Assembly: GCF_002286785.1 (NCBI RefSeq)
Contig: NZ_MUJY01000118.1
Location: 1 to 64,000 of the forward strand
From: Pseudomonas sp. PIC25
GTDB taxonomy: Bacteria; Pseudomonadota; Gammaproteobacteria; Pseudomonadales; Pseudomonadaceae
Length of the DNA: 64,000 nt
Reading direction: 5' to 3'
Position 1 is the stretch's first letter, and each line of letters opens with the position of its first letter. A model generated the notes under the pieces. It was given only the letters and a program-made list of their open reading frames with translations. It was not told where the DNA came from and ran no database searches. Positions 40,290-49,979 of this stretch are shown one piece after another. Both the position numbers and the translations under genes were made by a program.

Positions 40290-41588
40290 ATGCGTGTTCT
40301 GGTACTCGGCAGCGGTGTAATCGGTACTGCCAGCGCCTATTATCTGGCCCGCGCCGGTTTCGAAGTGGTGGTGGTCGATCGCCAGCCCGCTCCGGCCATG
40401 GAAACCAGCTTCGCCAACGCCGGCCAGGTGTCTCCTGGCTATGCCTCGCCTTGGGCCGCGCCGGGCATTCCGCTGAAAGCCATGAAATGGCTGCTGCAGC
40501 GCCACGCGCCGCTAGCCATCAAGGCCACCGCCAACATCGACCAGTACCTGTGGATGGCGCAGATGCTGCGCAACTGCACTGCCGCCCGCTACGCAGTGAA
40601 CAAGGAGCGCATGGTGCGCCTGTCCGAGTACAGCCGCGACTGCCTCGACGAGCTGCGCGCGGAAACCGGTATCGCCTACGAAGGCCGCACCCTCGGCACC
40701 ACCCAATTGTTCCGTACCCAGGCCCAGCTCGATGCCGCGGCCAAGGACATCGCCGTGCTCGAGCAGTCCGGCGTGCCTTACGAGGTGCTGGACCGCGCCG
40801 GTATCGCCCGCGTCGAGCCCGCTCTGGCCAAGGTTACCGACAAGCTGGCCGGCGCCCTGCGCCTGCCCAACGACCAGACCGGCGACTGCCAGATGTTCAC
40901 CACCAAGCTGGCCGAAATGGCGGTCAAGCTGGGCGTGGAATTCCGCTTCGGCCGCAACATCGAGCGTCTCGACCATGCCGGCGACCGCATCAACGGCGTG
41001 TGGATCGACGGCAAGCTGGAGACCGCCGACCGCTACGTGCTGGCCCTCGGCAGCTACACCCCGCAACTGCTCAAGCCGCTGGGCATCAAGGCGCCGGTCT
41101 ACCCGCTCAAGGGCTATTCGCTGACCGTACCGATCACCAACCCGGACATGGCACCGACCTCAACCATCCTCGATGAGACCTACAAGGTCGCCATCACCCG
41201 CTTCGACAATCGCATCCGCGTCGGCGGCATGGCCGAGATCGCCGGTTTCGACCTGAGTTTGAACCCGCGTCGCCGCGAGACCCTGGAAATGATCACCGGC
41301 GATCTCTACCCTGAAGGTGGCGATCTGACCCGGGCGGAATTCTGGACCGGCCTGCGCCCGGCGACCCCCGACGGTACCCCCATCGTCGGCGCCACGCCGA
41401 TGCGCAACCTGTTCCTCAACACCGGCCACGGTACCCTCGGTTGGACCATGGCCTGTGGCTCCGGCCGCCTGCTCGCCGACCTGATGGCCTCGAAGCGCCC
41501 GCAAATCAGCGCCGAAGGCCTCGATATTTTCCGTTACAGCACTCGTAAGGAGTCCCCCGAGCATGTCAATCCGGCGCCTGCGCACTGA
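40290..41588 (+). CDS. dadA: D-amino acid dehydrogenase small subunit
   Basis: A 432-residue membrane-associated FAD enzyme that oxidises D-alanine and other D-amino acids to keto acids and feeds electrons to the respiratory chain. The FAD motif [18 protein letters not shown] opens the protein (residues 3-20), and the C-terminus has [18 protein letters not shown] and [16 protein letters not shown]. Together with DadX it converts L-alanine to pyruvate via D-alanine. The ATG at 40290 gives the classical 432 residues. It overlaps the following RidA-like gene by 26 bp. Confidence 0.97.
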   Translation: MRVLVLGSGVIGTASAYYLARAGFEVVVVDRQPAPAMETSFANAGQVSPGYASPWAAPGIPLKAMKWLLQRHAPLAIKATANIDQYLWMAQMLRNCTAARYAVNKERMVRLSEYSRDCLDELRAETGIAYEGRTLGTTQLFRTQAQLDAAAKDIAVLEQSGVPYEVLDRAGIARVEPALAKVTDKLAGALRLPNDQTGDCQMFTTKLAEMAVKLGVEFRFGRNIERLDHAGDRINGVWIDGKLETADRYVLALGSYTPQLLKPLGIKAPVYPLKGYSLTVPITNPDMAPTSTILDETYKVAITRFDNRIRVGGMAEIAGFDLSLNPRRRETLEMITGDLYPEGGDLTRAEFWTGLRPATPDGTPIVGATPMRNLFLNTGHGTLGWTMACGSGRLLADLMASKRPQISAEGLDIFRYSTRKESPEHVNPAPAH

Positions 41589-41916
41589 AGCCCGCTACAG
41601 CGAAATCGTCATCCACAACGGCACCGTCTACCTGGCGGGCCAACTGGACGAGAACCTTAGCGCCGGCATCGAAGCCCAGACCCGCGAGACCCTGGCGAGC
41701 ATCGACCGCATGCTCGCCGAGGCCGGGACCGACAAGACCCGCATCCTCTCGGTGACCATCTTCCTCAAGGACATGGCCGCCGATTTCGCCGGCATGAACG
41801 CCGTGTGGGACGACTGGGTGCCGAAAGGCGCCGCGCCGGCCCGCGCCACCGTCGAGGCGAAGCTGTATTCGCCCGATGTGCTGGTGGAAATGACCGTCAT
41901 CGCCGCACTGCCCTGA
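41563..41916 (+). CDS. RidA family protein of the dad operon
   Basis: A 117-residue RidA/YjgF-type protein, beginning [20 protein letters not shown] and including VYLAGQLDE and [19 protein letters not shown]. It has the arginine region [19 protein letters not shown] in place of the usual catalytic block, so it belongs to a RidA subgroup distinct from the gene at 12113. Its likely job is to remove imines made by DadA, a reading based on the operon position and 26-bp overlap with dadA (translational coupling). Confidence 0.9.
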   Translation: MSIRRLRTEARYSEIVIHNGTVYLAGQLDENLSAGIEAQTRETLASIDRMLAEAGTDKTRILSVTIFLKDMAADFAGMNAVWDDWVPKGAAPARATVEAKLYSPDVLVEMTVIAALP

Positions 41917-41927
41917 TTCACACTGAT

Positions 41928-41952
41928 GCCCGGGTCACCGGGCTTTTTTTTT
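41928..41952 (+). terminator. intrinsic terminator between dadA-ridA and dadX
   Basis: Stem GCCCGG (41928-41933) with CCGGGC (41938-41943), loop GTCA, followed by nine T residues. It ends only 17 bases before the dadX ATG, so it would stop or reduce transcription into dadX. Confidence 0.88.
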
Positions 41953-41969
41953 GGATATCGAAGACTGCC

Positions 41970-43058
41970 ATGCGTCCCGCCCGTGCCCTGATCGACCTCC
42001 AAGCCCTGCGTGCCAACTACCGGCTGGCCCGCGAAGCCTCTGGCGCCCGTGCGCTGGCGGTGATCAAGGCGGATGCCTACGGGCATGGCGCGGTGCGCTG
42101 CGCCCAGGCCCTGCTGGACGAGGCGGACGGGTTCGCCGTGGCCTGTATCGAGGAAGCGCTGGAGCTGCGCGAGGCCGGCATCCGTGCGCCCATCCTGCTG
42201 CTGGAAGGCTTTTTCGAGGCGGAAGAGCTGGAGCTGATCGTTCGCCATGATTTCTGGTGCGTTGTCCATTCGATGTGGCAGTTGGAGGCCATCGAGCGCG
42301 CCAGCCTGGGCAGGCCCCTGTGCGTCTGGCTGAAGCTGGACACCGGCATGCACCGTGTCGGCCTGGAGCCCGCCGATTACCAGGCCGCCTACCAGCGCCT
42401 GCTGGCCAGCGGCAAGGTCGGCAAGATCGTCCTGATGAGCCATTTCGCCCGTGCCGATGAACTGGACTGCCCGCGCAGCGCCGAGCAGCTGCACGTCTTC
42501 GAGCAGGCCCGCCAGGGGCTGGTGGCGGAGATCAGCCTGTGCAATTCCCCGGCGCTCCTCGGCAACCGGCTGCTGTTCCCGAAGCCGCTGAACAGCGATT
42601 GGGTGCGTCCGGGCTTGATGCTTTATGGCGCCTCGCCGTTCGAGGGCCCGCAAGCGGCGGCCGATGGCCTGCAGCCGGTGATGACGCTGGAATCGCGGAT
42701 CATCGGCGTGCGCGAATTGCCGGCAGGCGAGCCGGTGGGCTACGGCGCGCGCTTCGTCAGCGAGCGGCCGACCCGCGTGGGCGTGGTTGCCATGGGCTAT
42801 GCCGACGGCTATCCGCGCCACGCACCGACCGGAACGCCGGTGAGCATCGATGGCCAGCCGAGCCGGCTGATCGGTCGGGTGTCCATGGATATGCTCACTG
42901 TCGACCTGACCGGCCTGCCCCAGGCGGGCCTGGGCAGCCGGGTCGAACTCTGGGGCCGGGAAGTACTTGCCAGTGATGTTGCGGCCTGGGCCGGGACCAT
43001 TCCCTATCAACTGTTCTGCAATCTGAAACGGGCGCCGCGCGTCTATTCCGAGAGGTAG
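41970..43058 (+). CDS. dadX: catabolic alanine racemase
   Basis: A 362-residue PLP enzyme that racemises L- and D-alanine. The cofactor lysine is K33 ([10 protein letters not shown]) and the second catalytic tyrosine lies in the VGYGARF / [10 protein letters not shown] region. Length and motifs match the catabolic DadX rather than the biosynthetic Alr. It supplies D-alanine to DadA. No strong ribosome site precedes the ATG, which is only 17 bases after a terminator (41928-41952); the expression route is therefore unclear. Confidence 0.95.
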   Translation: MRPARALIDLQALRANYRLAREASGARALAVIKADAYGHGAVRCAQALLDEADGFAVACIEEALELREAGIRAPILLLEGFFEAEELELIVRHDFWCVVHSMWQLEAIERASLGRPLCVWLKLDTGMHRVGLEPADYQAAYQRLLASGKVGKIVLMSHFARADELDCPRSAEQLHVFEQARQGLVAEISLCNSPALLGNRLLFPKPLNSDWVRPGLMLYGASPFEGPQAAADGLQPVMTLESRIIGVRELPAGEPVGYGARFVSERPTRVGVVAMGYADGYPRHAPTGTPVSIDGQPSRLIGRVSMDMLTVDLTGLPQAGLGSRVELWGREVLASDVAAWAGTIPYQLFCNLKRAPRVYSER

Positions 43059-43161
43059 TCGAGCCACTGAGCAGGATGTGCGGTCAGGCTGTTGAAAATA
43101 CTGAACGCTGGCGCCATGATACGGCCACTTCGCAACCTGCTCCCCCTGGAGGACTCCCGCA

Positions 43162-43710
43162 TTGGACGTCGGTGTTCGACTGCAATCCATTCGCAAACTC
43201 AAAGGCCTTTCCCAGCGTGAACTCGCCAAGCGGGCCGGCGTTACCAACAGCACCATTTCGATGATCGAGAAGAACAGTGTCAGTCCCTCGATCAGCTCGC
43301 TGAAAAAAGTCCTCAGCGGCATTCCCATGACACTGGTGGAGTTCTTCTCCATCGACTACGAGCAAGACACGCCCACTCAAGTCGTCTACCGGGCCGACGA
43401 ACTGACCGACCTCTCCAGCGGCGCCGTGACCATGAAACTGGTCGGCAAGGCACAACCCAACCGGGCCCTGGCCTTCCTCGACGAAACCTACCCGCCGGAT
43501 GCCGATACCGGCGAAGAGATGTATGCCCACGAAGGGGAAGAAGCCGGCATCCTGGTGGAAGGCCGCCTGGAACTGACCGTCGGCAGCGAGGTGTACATCC
43601 TCGAGGCGGGCGACAGCTACTACTTCGAGAGCCATCAGCCCCACCGTTTCCGCAATCCGTTCGACAAACCGGCACGCCTGATCAGTGCCACCACACCGGC
43701 GAATTTCTAG
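43162..43710 (+). CDS. pauR: polyamine catabolism repressor PauR
   Basis: A 182-residue XRE-cupin regulator. The N-terminal helix-turn-helix (about 6-60) includes GLSQRELAKRAGVTNSTISM and the C-terminal cupin (about 105-178) has YAHEGEEAGILVEGRLEL and AGDSYYFESHQPHRFRNP. The start codon is TTG at 43162, fixed by GGAGG nine bases ahead and by the conserved MDVGVRLQSIRKLKG. In P. aeruginosa PauR represses the pau genes and putrescine or cadaverine relieves it. It lies directly downstream of dadX. Confidence 0.93.
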   Translation: MDVGVRLQSIRKLKGLSQRELAKRAGVTNSTISMIEKNSVSPSISSLKKVLSGIPMTLVEFFSIDYEQDTPTQVVYRADELTDLSSGAVTMKLVGKAQPNRALAFLDETYPPDADTGEEMYAHEGEEAGILVEGRLELTVGSEVYILEAGDSYYFESHQPHRFRNPFDKPARLISATTPANF

Positions 43711-43852
43711 GGCTTCGGCCCCTGCCTGCGACGTAATGCCGCAAGGCCCTGCACGGCGCAGGGTTGTTTCGGCGAGACCGGCTTATCGTTATACTGGCGC
43801 CCGCTCGCGTAACCGTGGCCGCGGGCGTGACTAGCCACAATGAGGGTGAGAC

Positions 43853-44275
43853 GTGAACCTGATTAACAAGATGCTGGTGGCCAAAGCCGCTCTGTTGGCC
43901 CTGTGGGCTGTTAGCGCCCAGGCTGCGACCAACGACGATATCGCCGAGCGCATCAAGCCGGTGGGCGAGGTCTGCGTGATGGGCCAGGAATGCAAGGGTG
44001 TCGAAGCCGTGGCGGCTGCCGCGGGCGGTGGCGCGCGCAGCGCCGACGACGTGATCGCCAAGCACTGCAACGCCTGCCATGGCGCCGGCGTGCTGGGTGC
44101 GCCGAAGGTCGGCGACGGTGCCGCCTGGAAGGCACGTGCCGATGCCGCCGGTGGTATCGACGGCCTGCTCAAGCATGCCATTTCCGGTATCAACGCCATG
44201 CCGCCGAAAGGTACCTGCGGCGATTGCTCGGACGACGAGCTGAAAGGCGCCATCGAGAAAATGTCCGGCCTCTGA
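43853..44275 (+). CDS. cycB: cytochrome c5
   Basis: A 140-residue periplasmic c-type cytochrome. A signal peptide ends near residue 24 (VSAQA), the heme-binding motif is C72-x-x-C75-H76 (CNACH), the axial methionine lies in INAMPPKG, and a CGDC motif follows near the C-terminus, as in cytochrome c5. Two further cysteines at 41 and 47 may form an extra disulfide. Start is GTG with GAGGGTGAG upstream. It carries electrons in the periplasm. It stands alone with a hairpin downstream. Confidence 0.95.
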   Translation: MNLINKMLVAKAALLALWAVSAQAATNDDIAERIKPVGEVCVMGQECKGVEAVAAAAGGGARSADDVIAKHCNACHGAGVLGAPKVGDGAAWKARADAAGGIDGLLKHAISGINAMPPKGTCGDCSDDELKGAIEKMSGL

Positions 44276-44292
44276 TTCCGGTCTTTTCGCCA

Positions 44293-44318
44293 ACGAAGCC
44301 GCCTCCGGGCGGCTTCGT
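44293..44318 (+). terminator. hairpin terminator after cytochrome c5
   Basis: An 11-bp perfect stem (44293-44303 with 44308-44318), loop TCCG, followed by CGTTT. The T tract is short, so termination efficiency may be modest. Confidence 0.6.
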
Positions 44319-44403
44319 CGTTTCCGGGCTCCGCTGAGCAAAGCCGGAGAGGCGCGGTCAAAGCTCCCAAGCAAAGGTCAACGCCGCTGCCGAGGAGAGT
44401 CCG

Positions 44404-46536
44404 GTGCCACGCTGCTCGCTGGAACAGGCCGTCGAACAGGTCCTGGCGCGAATCGACGGTCCCATCCGCCTGGGGCTGCCGTTGGGCCTGGGCAAACCGA
44501 ACCGTTTCGCCAATCTGCTCTATCGCCGGGTCAAGGCGGACGCTTCGCGCTCGCTGACCATCTATACCGCCCTTTCGCTGGGGCGTCCCCAGGGCGGTAG
44601 CGAGCTGGAGCAACGCTTCAGCACGCCGTTCTTCGAGCGCGTCTATGGCGACTACCCCGAACTGGATTACCTGGCCGATCTGCGGCGAGGGGAGTTGCCG
44701 CCGAACATCCGGCTCGAAGAGTTCTACCTGAGCCCGGGCAGCCTGCTTGGCAATCCGTTGGCGCAGCAGCAGTACGTCAGCCTGAACTACAGCCAGGTCG
44801 CGCGCGGGCTGGATCTCAAGGGCATCAACGTCATTGCCCAGTTGGTCGCACGTTCGCCGCACCGACCGGGGTGGTTTAGCCTGTCGTGCAACCCCGACAT
44901 CACCCTGGACCTGTTGCCGCGGCTGGCCGCGCGACGTGCGGCGGGCGAGCCGGTGTTGTGCGTTGCCCAGGCACATGCGGAGCTGCCGTACATGCCCGGG
45001 GATGCGGAGCTGGCCGAAGAGGAGTTCGATCTCGTCATCGAGCCCGTCGAGTGCAGCACCCTGTTCTCGACGCCGAACATGCCGGTGAGCCTGCAGGACC
45101 ATGCCATCGGCCTGCATGCCAGTACTCTGGTGCGGGACGGCGGTACCCTGCAGATCGGCATCGGCGCCATGGGCGATGCACTCACCGCGGCGCTGCTGGC
45201 GCGGCAGGGCGACAATGCGGGTTATCGCGCCCTGCTGGAGGATATGCAGGTGCCGCAACGCTGGGACCGGCTGATCGAGCGCGAGGGTGGGCTCGCGCCC
45301 TTCGCCGAAGGGCTCTACGGGTGCAGCGAGATGTTCGTTCTCGGCCTGCTGGCGCTGATCGAGGCGGGGGTGATCCGCCGGCGGGTCTATCCGGACGAAG
45401 GCCTGCAATGGCTGGCCAACCTCGGTGTGCTGGATGCCGAGGGGCGTCCCCGCAGCCTGCGGCTGCTGTTGGAGGCGGGGCTGCCGACCCACCTGGAAGA
45501 GCCGATGTTGGCCTGGTTGCAGGAGCGTGGCCTGCTGGCCAGCGAGATCGAGCGGCTTGGCGACGTGCTGCTCCTGCCGGACGGGCGCCGTGTGCCCGCC
45601 GATCTACGTGACACCGCCGCGCAGGAGGCGCTGGAGCCTTATCTGAAGGCTGCGCCGGGCGGTGTGTTGGTGCATGGCGGCTTCTTCCTCGGCCCGCAGG
45701 CATTCTACGAACGTCTCACTGAATTGAGCGATGCCCAGCGTGAACGCATCGGTATGACCGCCATCGGCTTCATCAACCGGCTGTATGGCAATGAGCGACT
45801 CAAGCGCTTGCAGCGGCGCGATGCGCGCTTCATCAATAGTGCGTTTGCCATGACCCTGCTGGGCGCGGGGATCGCCGATCAGCTGGAGGACGGCCGGGTA
45901 GTCAGCGGCGTCGGCGGCCAGTACGACTTCGTCGCCCAGGCCCACGAGCTGGAGGGTGCGCGCTCGATCCTCATGCTGCGCAGTTGGCGCGAGAGCGGCG
46001 GCGAGGTCACCTCGAACATCGTCTGGCAGTACGGGCATGCCACCATCCCGCGCCACCTGCGCGACATCGTGGTCACCGAATACGGTATCGCCGACTTGCG
46101 CGGGAAGAATGATGCCGAGGTGATCGAAGCGCTGATCCGCATCGCCGATTCGCGCTTCCAGGAAGACCTGATCGACCAGGCCCAGCGGGCCGGCAAGCTG
46201 CCCGAGGACTTCGAACTGCCCTGGGCGTACCGGCAGAACACGCCGTGGCGCCTGCTGGCCTTGCAGGCACAGCATCCCCGCCTGTTCGCCGAATACCCGC
46301 TGGGCAGCGATTTCACCGGGCACGAGCAGGACCTGTTGCGTGCCCTGCGCTGGTTGAAGAGCAAGCTCAAGCTCAGCGAAATCCTCGAACTGGGTATGGC
46401 CACGCTGTTCGACCTGCCCGATCCGCAGGCCTACGCCGGCCATCTACAGCGCATGGGCCTGGCCGAACCCGAGGGGTTGCGCGAGCAGCTCTATCAGAAG
46501 CTGGTGCTGGCCGGGCTCAAGGCTACGGCCACATGA
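44404..46536 (+). CDS. acetyl-CoA hydrolase/transferase family protein (710 residues)
   Basis: A 710-residue protein of the CoA-transferase family I, larger than the usual 500-residue acetyl-CoA hydrolases. The C-terminal part contains the family elements GVGGQYDFVAQAHEL (CoA-binding region), GHATIPRHLRDIVVTEYGIADLRGK (split here) and a final helix. The N-terminal half of about 400 residues matches ACH-type domain 1, plus extra helical segments. The physiological acyl-CoA or acceptor is unknown. Start GTG is preceded by GAGGAG. A cupin gene follows 10 bp later, so they form a two-gene unit. Confidence 0.8.
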   Translation: MPRCSLEQAVEQVLARIDGPIRLGLPLGLGKPNRFANLLYRRVKADASRSLTIYTALSLGRPQGGSELEQRFSTPFFERVYGDYPELDYLADLRRGELPPNIRLEEFYLSPGSLLGNPLAQQQYVSLNYSQVARGLDLKGINVIAQLVARSPHRPGWFSLSCNPDITLDLLPRLAARRAAGEPVLCVAQAHAELPYMPGDAELAEEEFDLVIEPVECSTLFSTPNMPVSLQDHAIGLHASTLVRDGGTLQIGIGAMGDALTAALLARQGDNAGYRALLEDMQVPQRWDRLIEREGGLAPFAEGLYGCSEMFVLGLLALIEAGVIRRRVYPDEGLQWLANLGVLDAEGRPRSLRLLLEAGLPTHLEEPMLAWLQERGLLASEIERLGDVLLLPDGRRVPADLRDTAAQEALEPYLKAAPGGVLVHGGFFLGPQAFYERLTELSDAQRERIGMTAIGFINRLYGNERLKRLQRRDARFINSAFAMTLLGAGIADQLEDGRVVSGVGGQYDFVAQAHELEGARSILMLRSWRESGGEVTSNIVWQYGHATIPRHLRDIVVTEYGIADLRGKNDAEVIEALIRIADSRFQEDLIDQAQRAGKLPEDFELPWAYRQNTPWRLLALQAQHPRLFAEYPLGSDFTGHEQDLLRALRWLKSKLKLSEILELGMATLFDLPDPQAYAGHLQRMGLAEPEGLREQLYQKLVLAGLKATAT

Positions 46537-46546
46537 GGAGATTCCG

Positions 46547-47056
46547 ATGCAGAATTCCATTCCCCGTCCCGAATGCCTGCGCTTTTCCAGCGACGGACGT
46601 ACACCGAATAGCGCGTTGCCGGTGCTGGTCTATCGCCAGTTGCCGTTGCAGGGCGATCTCGCCGAGGCATTCGAAACGCTATTCGCCGCTCACTTCTGGC
46701 CGCCGCGCTGGCGCAGCCCGGTCTACGACTACCATCACTACCACACCGGCGCCCATGAGGCGTTGGGCGTGGCGCGGGGGCATGCGCGGCTGATGCTGGG
46801 CGGAGAACGGGGCGCGGAAATCGAGGTGCGTGCCGGCGATGCGCTGGTGCTGCCGGCGGGCACCGGGCACTGCCAGTTGCAGGCCAGCGCGGATTTTCTG
46901 GTGGTGGGCGCGTATCCACCCGAACAGGACTGGGATATCCAGCGCCCCGATGAGCGGACCCATGACGCGGCCAGGGCGCGCATTGCCGAAACGCCGGTGC
47001 CGGTCAGCGATCCGGTGACCGGCACACAGGGGGCATTGGTGGAGCTGTGGCGCTAG
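46547..47056 (+). CDS. cupin domain protein, partner of the CoA-transferase-like gene
   Basis: A 169-residue double- or single-barrel cupin. It has YHHYHTGAHEALGVARGHARL, in which H-x-H and E resemble the metal-binding cupin motif 1, and then AGDALVLPAGTGHCQLQ, resembling motif 2. The C-terminus is a tail with DPVTGTQGALVELWR. It resembles a small DUF-type cupin in P. aeruginosa near the cytochrome c5/xpt region as I recall it. No function is assigned. It is 10 bp downstream of the CoA-transferase-like gene and converges with xpt. Confidence 0.85.
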   Translation: MQNSIPRPECLRFSSDGRTPNSALPVLVYRQLPLQGDLAEAFETLFAAHFWPPRWRSPVYDYHHYHTGAHEALGVARGHARLMLGGERGAEIEVRAGDALVLPAGTGHCQLQASADFLVVGAYPPEQDWDIQRPDERTHDAARARIAETPVPVSDPVTGTQGALVELWR

Positions 47057-47071
47057 GAATGTCTTCCCCGG

Positions 47072-47803
<732 letters not shown>

Positions 47804-49813
47804 TCAGCGCTTGAGCATGGCGCGGATATCCGCCAGGGCGTTGTTGCCGCGCGCGGCCTTGACCTCCACCGGGGCGTCTTCCTGGCCTTCCCAGATCAGG
47901 TCTTCCGGCGGCAGCTCATCGAGGAAGCGGCTTGGCGTGCAGTCGATGATCTCGCCGTACTGCTTGCGCTTGGCGGCGAAGGTCAGGGTCAGGTTCTGCC
48001 GCGCGCGGGTGATGCCGACATAGGCCAGGCGGCGTTCTTCCTCGATGGTATCGGCCTCGATGCTGGAGCGGTGCGGGAGGATTTCCTCCTCGACGCCGAG
48101 GATGAACACCGAGGGGAACTCCAGGCCCTTGGAGGCGTGCAGGGTCATCATCTGCACCCCTTCGGCGCCTTCTTCCTCTTCCTGCTGGCGCTCGAGCATG
48201 TCGCGCAGGACCAGCTTGCCGATGGCTTCCTCGATGGTCATCTCGCCATCTTCGTCCTTCTCGAGGGTGTTCTTCAGCGCCTCGATGAGGAACCAGACGT
48301 TGCCCATGCGCGCTTCGGCGACCTTGTCGCTGGAAGCGTTCTGCCGCAGCCAGTTCTCGTAATCGATGTCCATCACCATGCTGCGCAGCGCGGCGATCGG
48401 ATCGTTCTGTGCGCATTGCTGGCGCACGCCGTCCATCCAGCGGGTGAAGCGCGCCAGGCGTTCGGTGAAGCGGCTGTCCAAGTGTTCGCCGAGGCCGATC
48501 TCGCCCGCCGCCTGGTACATGGAAATCTTACGCTCGGTGGCGTAGTTGCCGAGCTTCTCCAGGGTTGTGGAGCCGATTTCCCGGCGCGGCACGTTGATCA
48601 CGCGGAGGAAGGCGTTGTCGTCGTCCGGGTTCACCAGCAGGCGGAAATAGGACATCAGGTCCTTCACTTCCTGGCGGGCGAAGAAACTGGTGCCGCCAGA
48701 GAGCCGGTAGGGAATCTGGTGGTGCTGCAGCTTCAGCTCCATCAGCTTCGCCTGGTAATTGCCACGGTAAAGGATGGCGAAATCGCTGTACGGGCGCTGG
48801 GTGCGCAGGTGCTCGGTGAGGATTTCCATGGCTACCCGCTCGCACTCGGCCTCTTCGTTGCGGCAGCGGATCACGCGGATTTCGTCGCCATGGCCCATCT
48901 CGCTCCACAGCTGCTTCTCGAACACGTGCGGGTTGTTGGCGATCAGCACGTTGGCGCATTTGAGGATGCGGCTGGTGGAGCGGTAGTTCTGCTCCAGCAT
49001 CACCACTTTGAGGGAGGGGTAGTCCTCCTTCAGTTGCATCAGGTTTTCCGGCCGCGCCCCGCGCCAGGCGTAGATCGACTGGTCGTCGTCGCCGACCACG
49101 GTGAACTGGTTGCGCATGCCGACCAGCAGCTTCACCAGAAGGTACTGGCTGGCGTTGGTGTCCTGGTATTCGTCCACCAGCAGGTAGCGAATGCGGTTCT
49201 GCCATTTCTCCAGTATGTCCGCGTGTTCCTGGAACAGCTTCACCGGCAGCAGGATGAGGTCGTCGAAGTCGACCGCGTTGTACGCCTTGAGGGTGCGCTG
49301 GTAGTGCAGGTAGACGATGGCGGCGGTCTGTTCCTTGGGGTTGCGCGCCTGGGCCAGGGCCTCGTCGGGCAGCACCAGATCGTTCTTCCAGTTACCGATG
49401 TAGTTCTTGATCTCGTCCACGCCGTCATCGCCGGCGTATTCCTTCTGCATGATGTCGGTCAGCAGCGCCTTGATGTCGCCCTCGTCGAAGATCGAGAAGC
49501 CCGGCTTGTAGCCGAGTCGGGCGTGCTCCTTGCGAATGATGTTCAGCCCGAGGTTGTGGAAAGTCGACACCGTCAGCCCCTTGCCTTCGCTACCACGCAA
49601 CAGGGTGCCGACCCGCTCCTTCATTTCGCGGGCGGCCTTGTTGGTGAAGGTCATGGCAACGATGTGCTGGGCCCGGATGCCGCACTGCTGGATCAAGTAG
49701 GCGATCTTGCGGGTGATGACGCTGGTCTTGCCGGAGCCGGCGCCGGCGAGCACCAGGAGAGGGCCGCCGACATAGGTCACGGCTTCCTGTTGCCGGGGAT
49801 TGAGTCGGGACAT
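47804..49813 (-). CDS. rep: ATP-dependent DNA helicase Rep
   Basis: A 669-residue superfamily 1 helicase that moves 3' to 5' and clears replication forks. Motif I is GAGSGKT at 24-30, motif II VDEYQDTN, motif III GDDDQSIYAWRGA, motif V MTLHASKGLEFPSVF (spanning the usual position) and motif VI EERRLAYVGITRARQ. The C-terminal tail is short, so Rep rather than UvrD. It is encoded alone on the minus strand between xpt and the divergent ProE-like gene. Confidence 0.97.
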   Translation of the reverse strand: MSRLNPRQQEAVTYVGGPLLVLAGAGSGKTSVITRKIAYLIQQCGIRAQHIVAMTFTNKAAREMKERVGTLLRGSEGKGLTVSTFHNLGLNIIRKEHARLGYKPGFSIFDEGDIKALLTDIMQKEYAGDDGVDEIKNYIGNWKNDLVLPDEALAQARNPKEQTAAIVYLHYQRTLKAYNAVDFDDLILLPVKLFQEHADILEKWQNRIRYLLVDEYQDTNASQYLLVKLLVGMRNQFTVVGDDDQSIYAWRGARPENLMQLKEDYPSLKVVMLEQNYRSTSRILKCANVLIANNPHVFEKQLWSEMGHGDEIRVIRCRNEEAECERVAMEILTEHLRTQRPYSDFAILYRGNYQAKLMELKLQHHQIPYRLSGGTSFFARQEVKDLMSYFRLLVNPDDDNAFLRVINVPRREIGSTTLEKLGNYATERKISMYQAAGEIGLGEHLDSRFTERLARFTRWMDGVRQQCAQNDPIAALRSMVMDIDYENWLRQNASSDKVAEARMGNVWFLIEALKNTLEKDEDGEMTIEEAIGKLVLRDMLERQQEEEEGAEGVQMMTLHASKGLEFPSVFILGVEEEILPHRSSIEADTIEEERRLAYVGITRARQNLTLTFAAKRKQYGEIIDCTPSRFLDELPPEDLIWEGQEDAPVEVKAARGNNALADIRAMLKR

Positions 49814-49893
49814 GGCGAAACGGACTGGTTGGAAGGGCGGGAGATTCTATCAGGCTTGCCCGGCGCTGCAGTGTCCCGTGTGTCGATAGGGGG

Positions 49894-49962
49894 CTATACA
49901 AATAAAAAATTGCAATGTATTAGATATATAGAGCTATAACTTAAAGTAATTTATTAAATCAT
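49894..49962. promoter_or_regulatory. A/T-rich patch upstream of the first ProE-like gene
   Basis: About four-fifths of these 69 bases are A or T by my count, in sharp contrast to the GC-rich surroundings. TTGCAA (49910-49915) and TATAAC (49935-49940), spacing 19, are possible -35/-10 elements. The patch could be a promoter and a binding site for an H-NS-like silencer (MvaT/MvaU in Pseudomonas). Confidence 0.45.
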
Positions 49963-49979
49963 GCAGCGGAGGGGATGTT

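Noticed and set aside
43831-45492. A 553-residue open frame opposite cytochrome c5 and the CoA-transferase-like gene
   Set aside because: It spans two real genes on the other strand and has no start or motif support.
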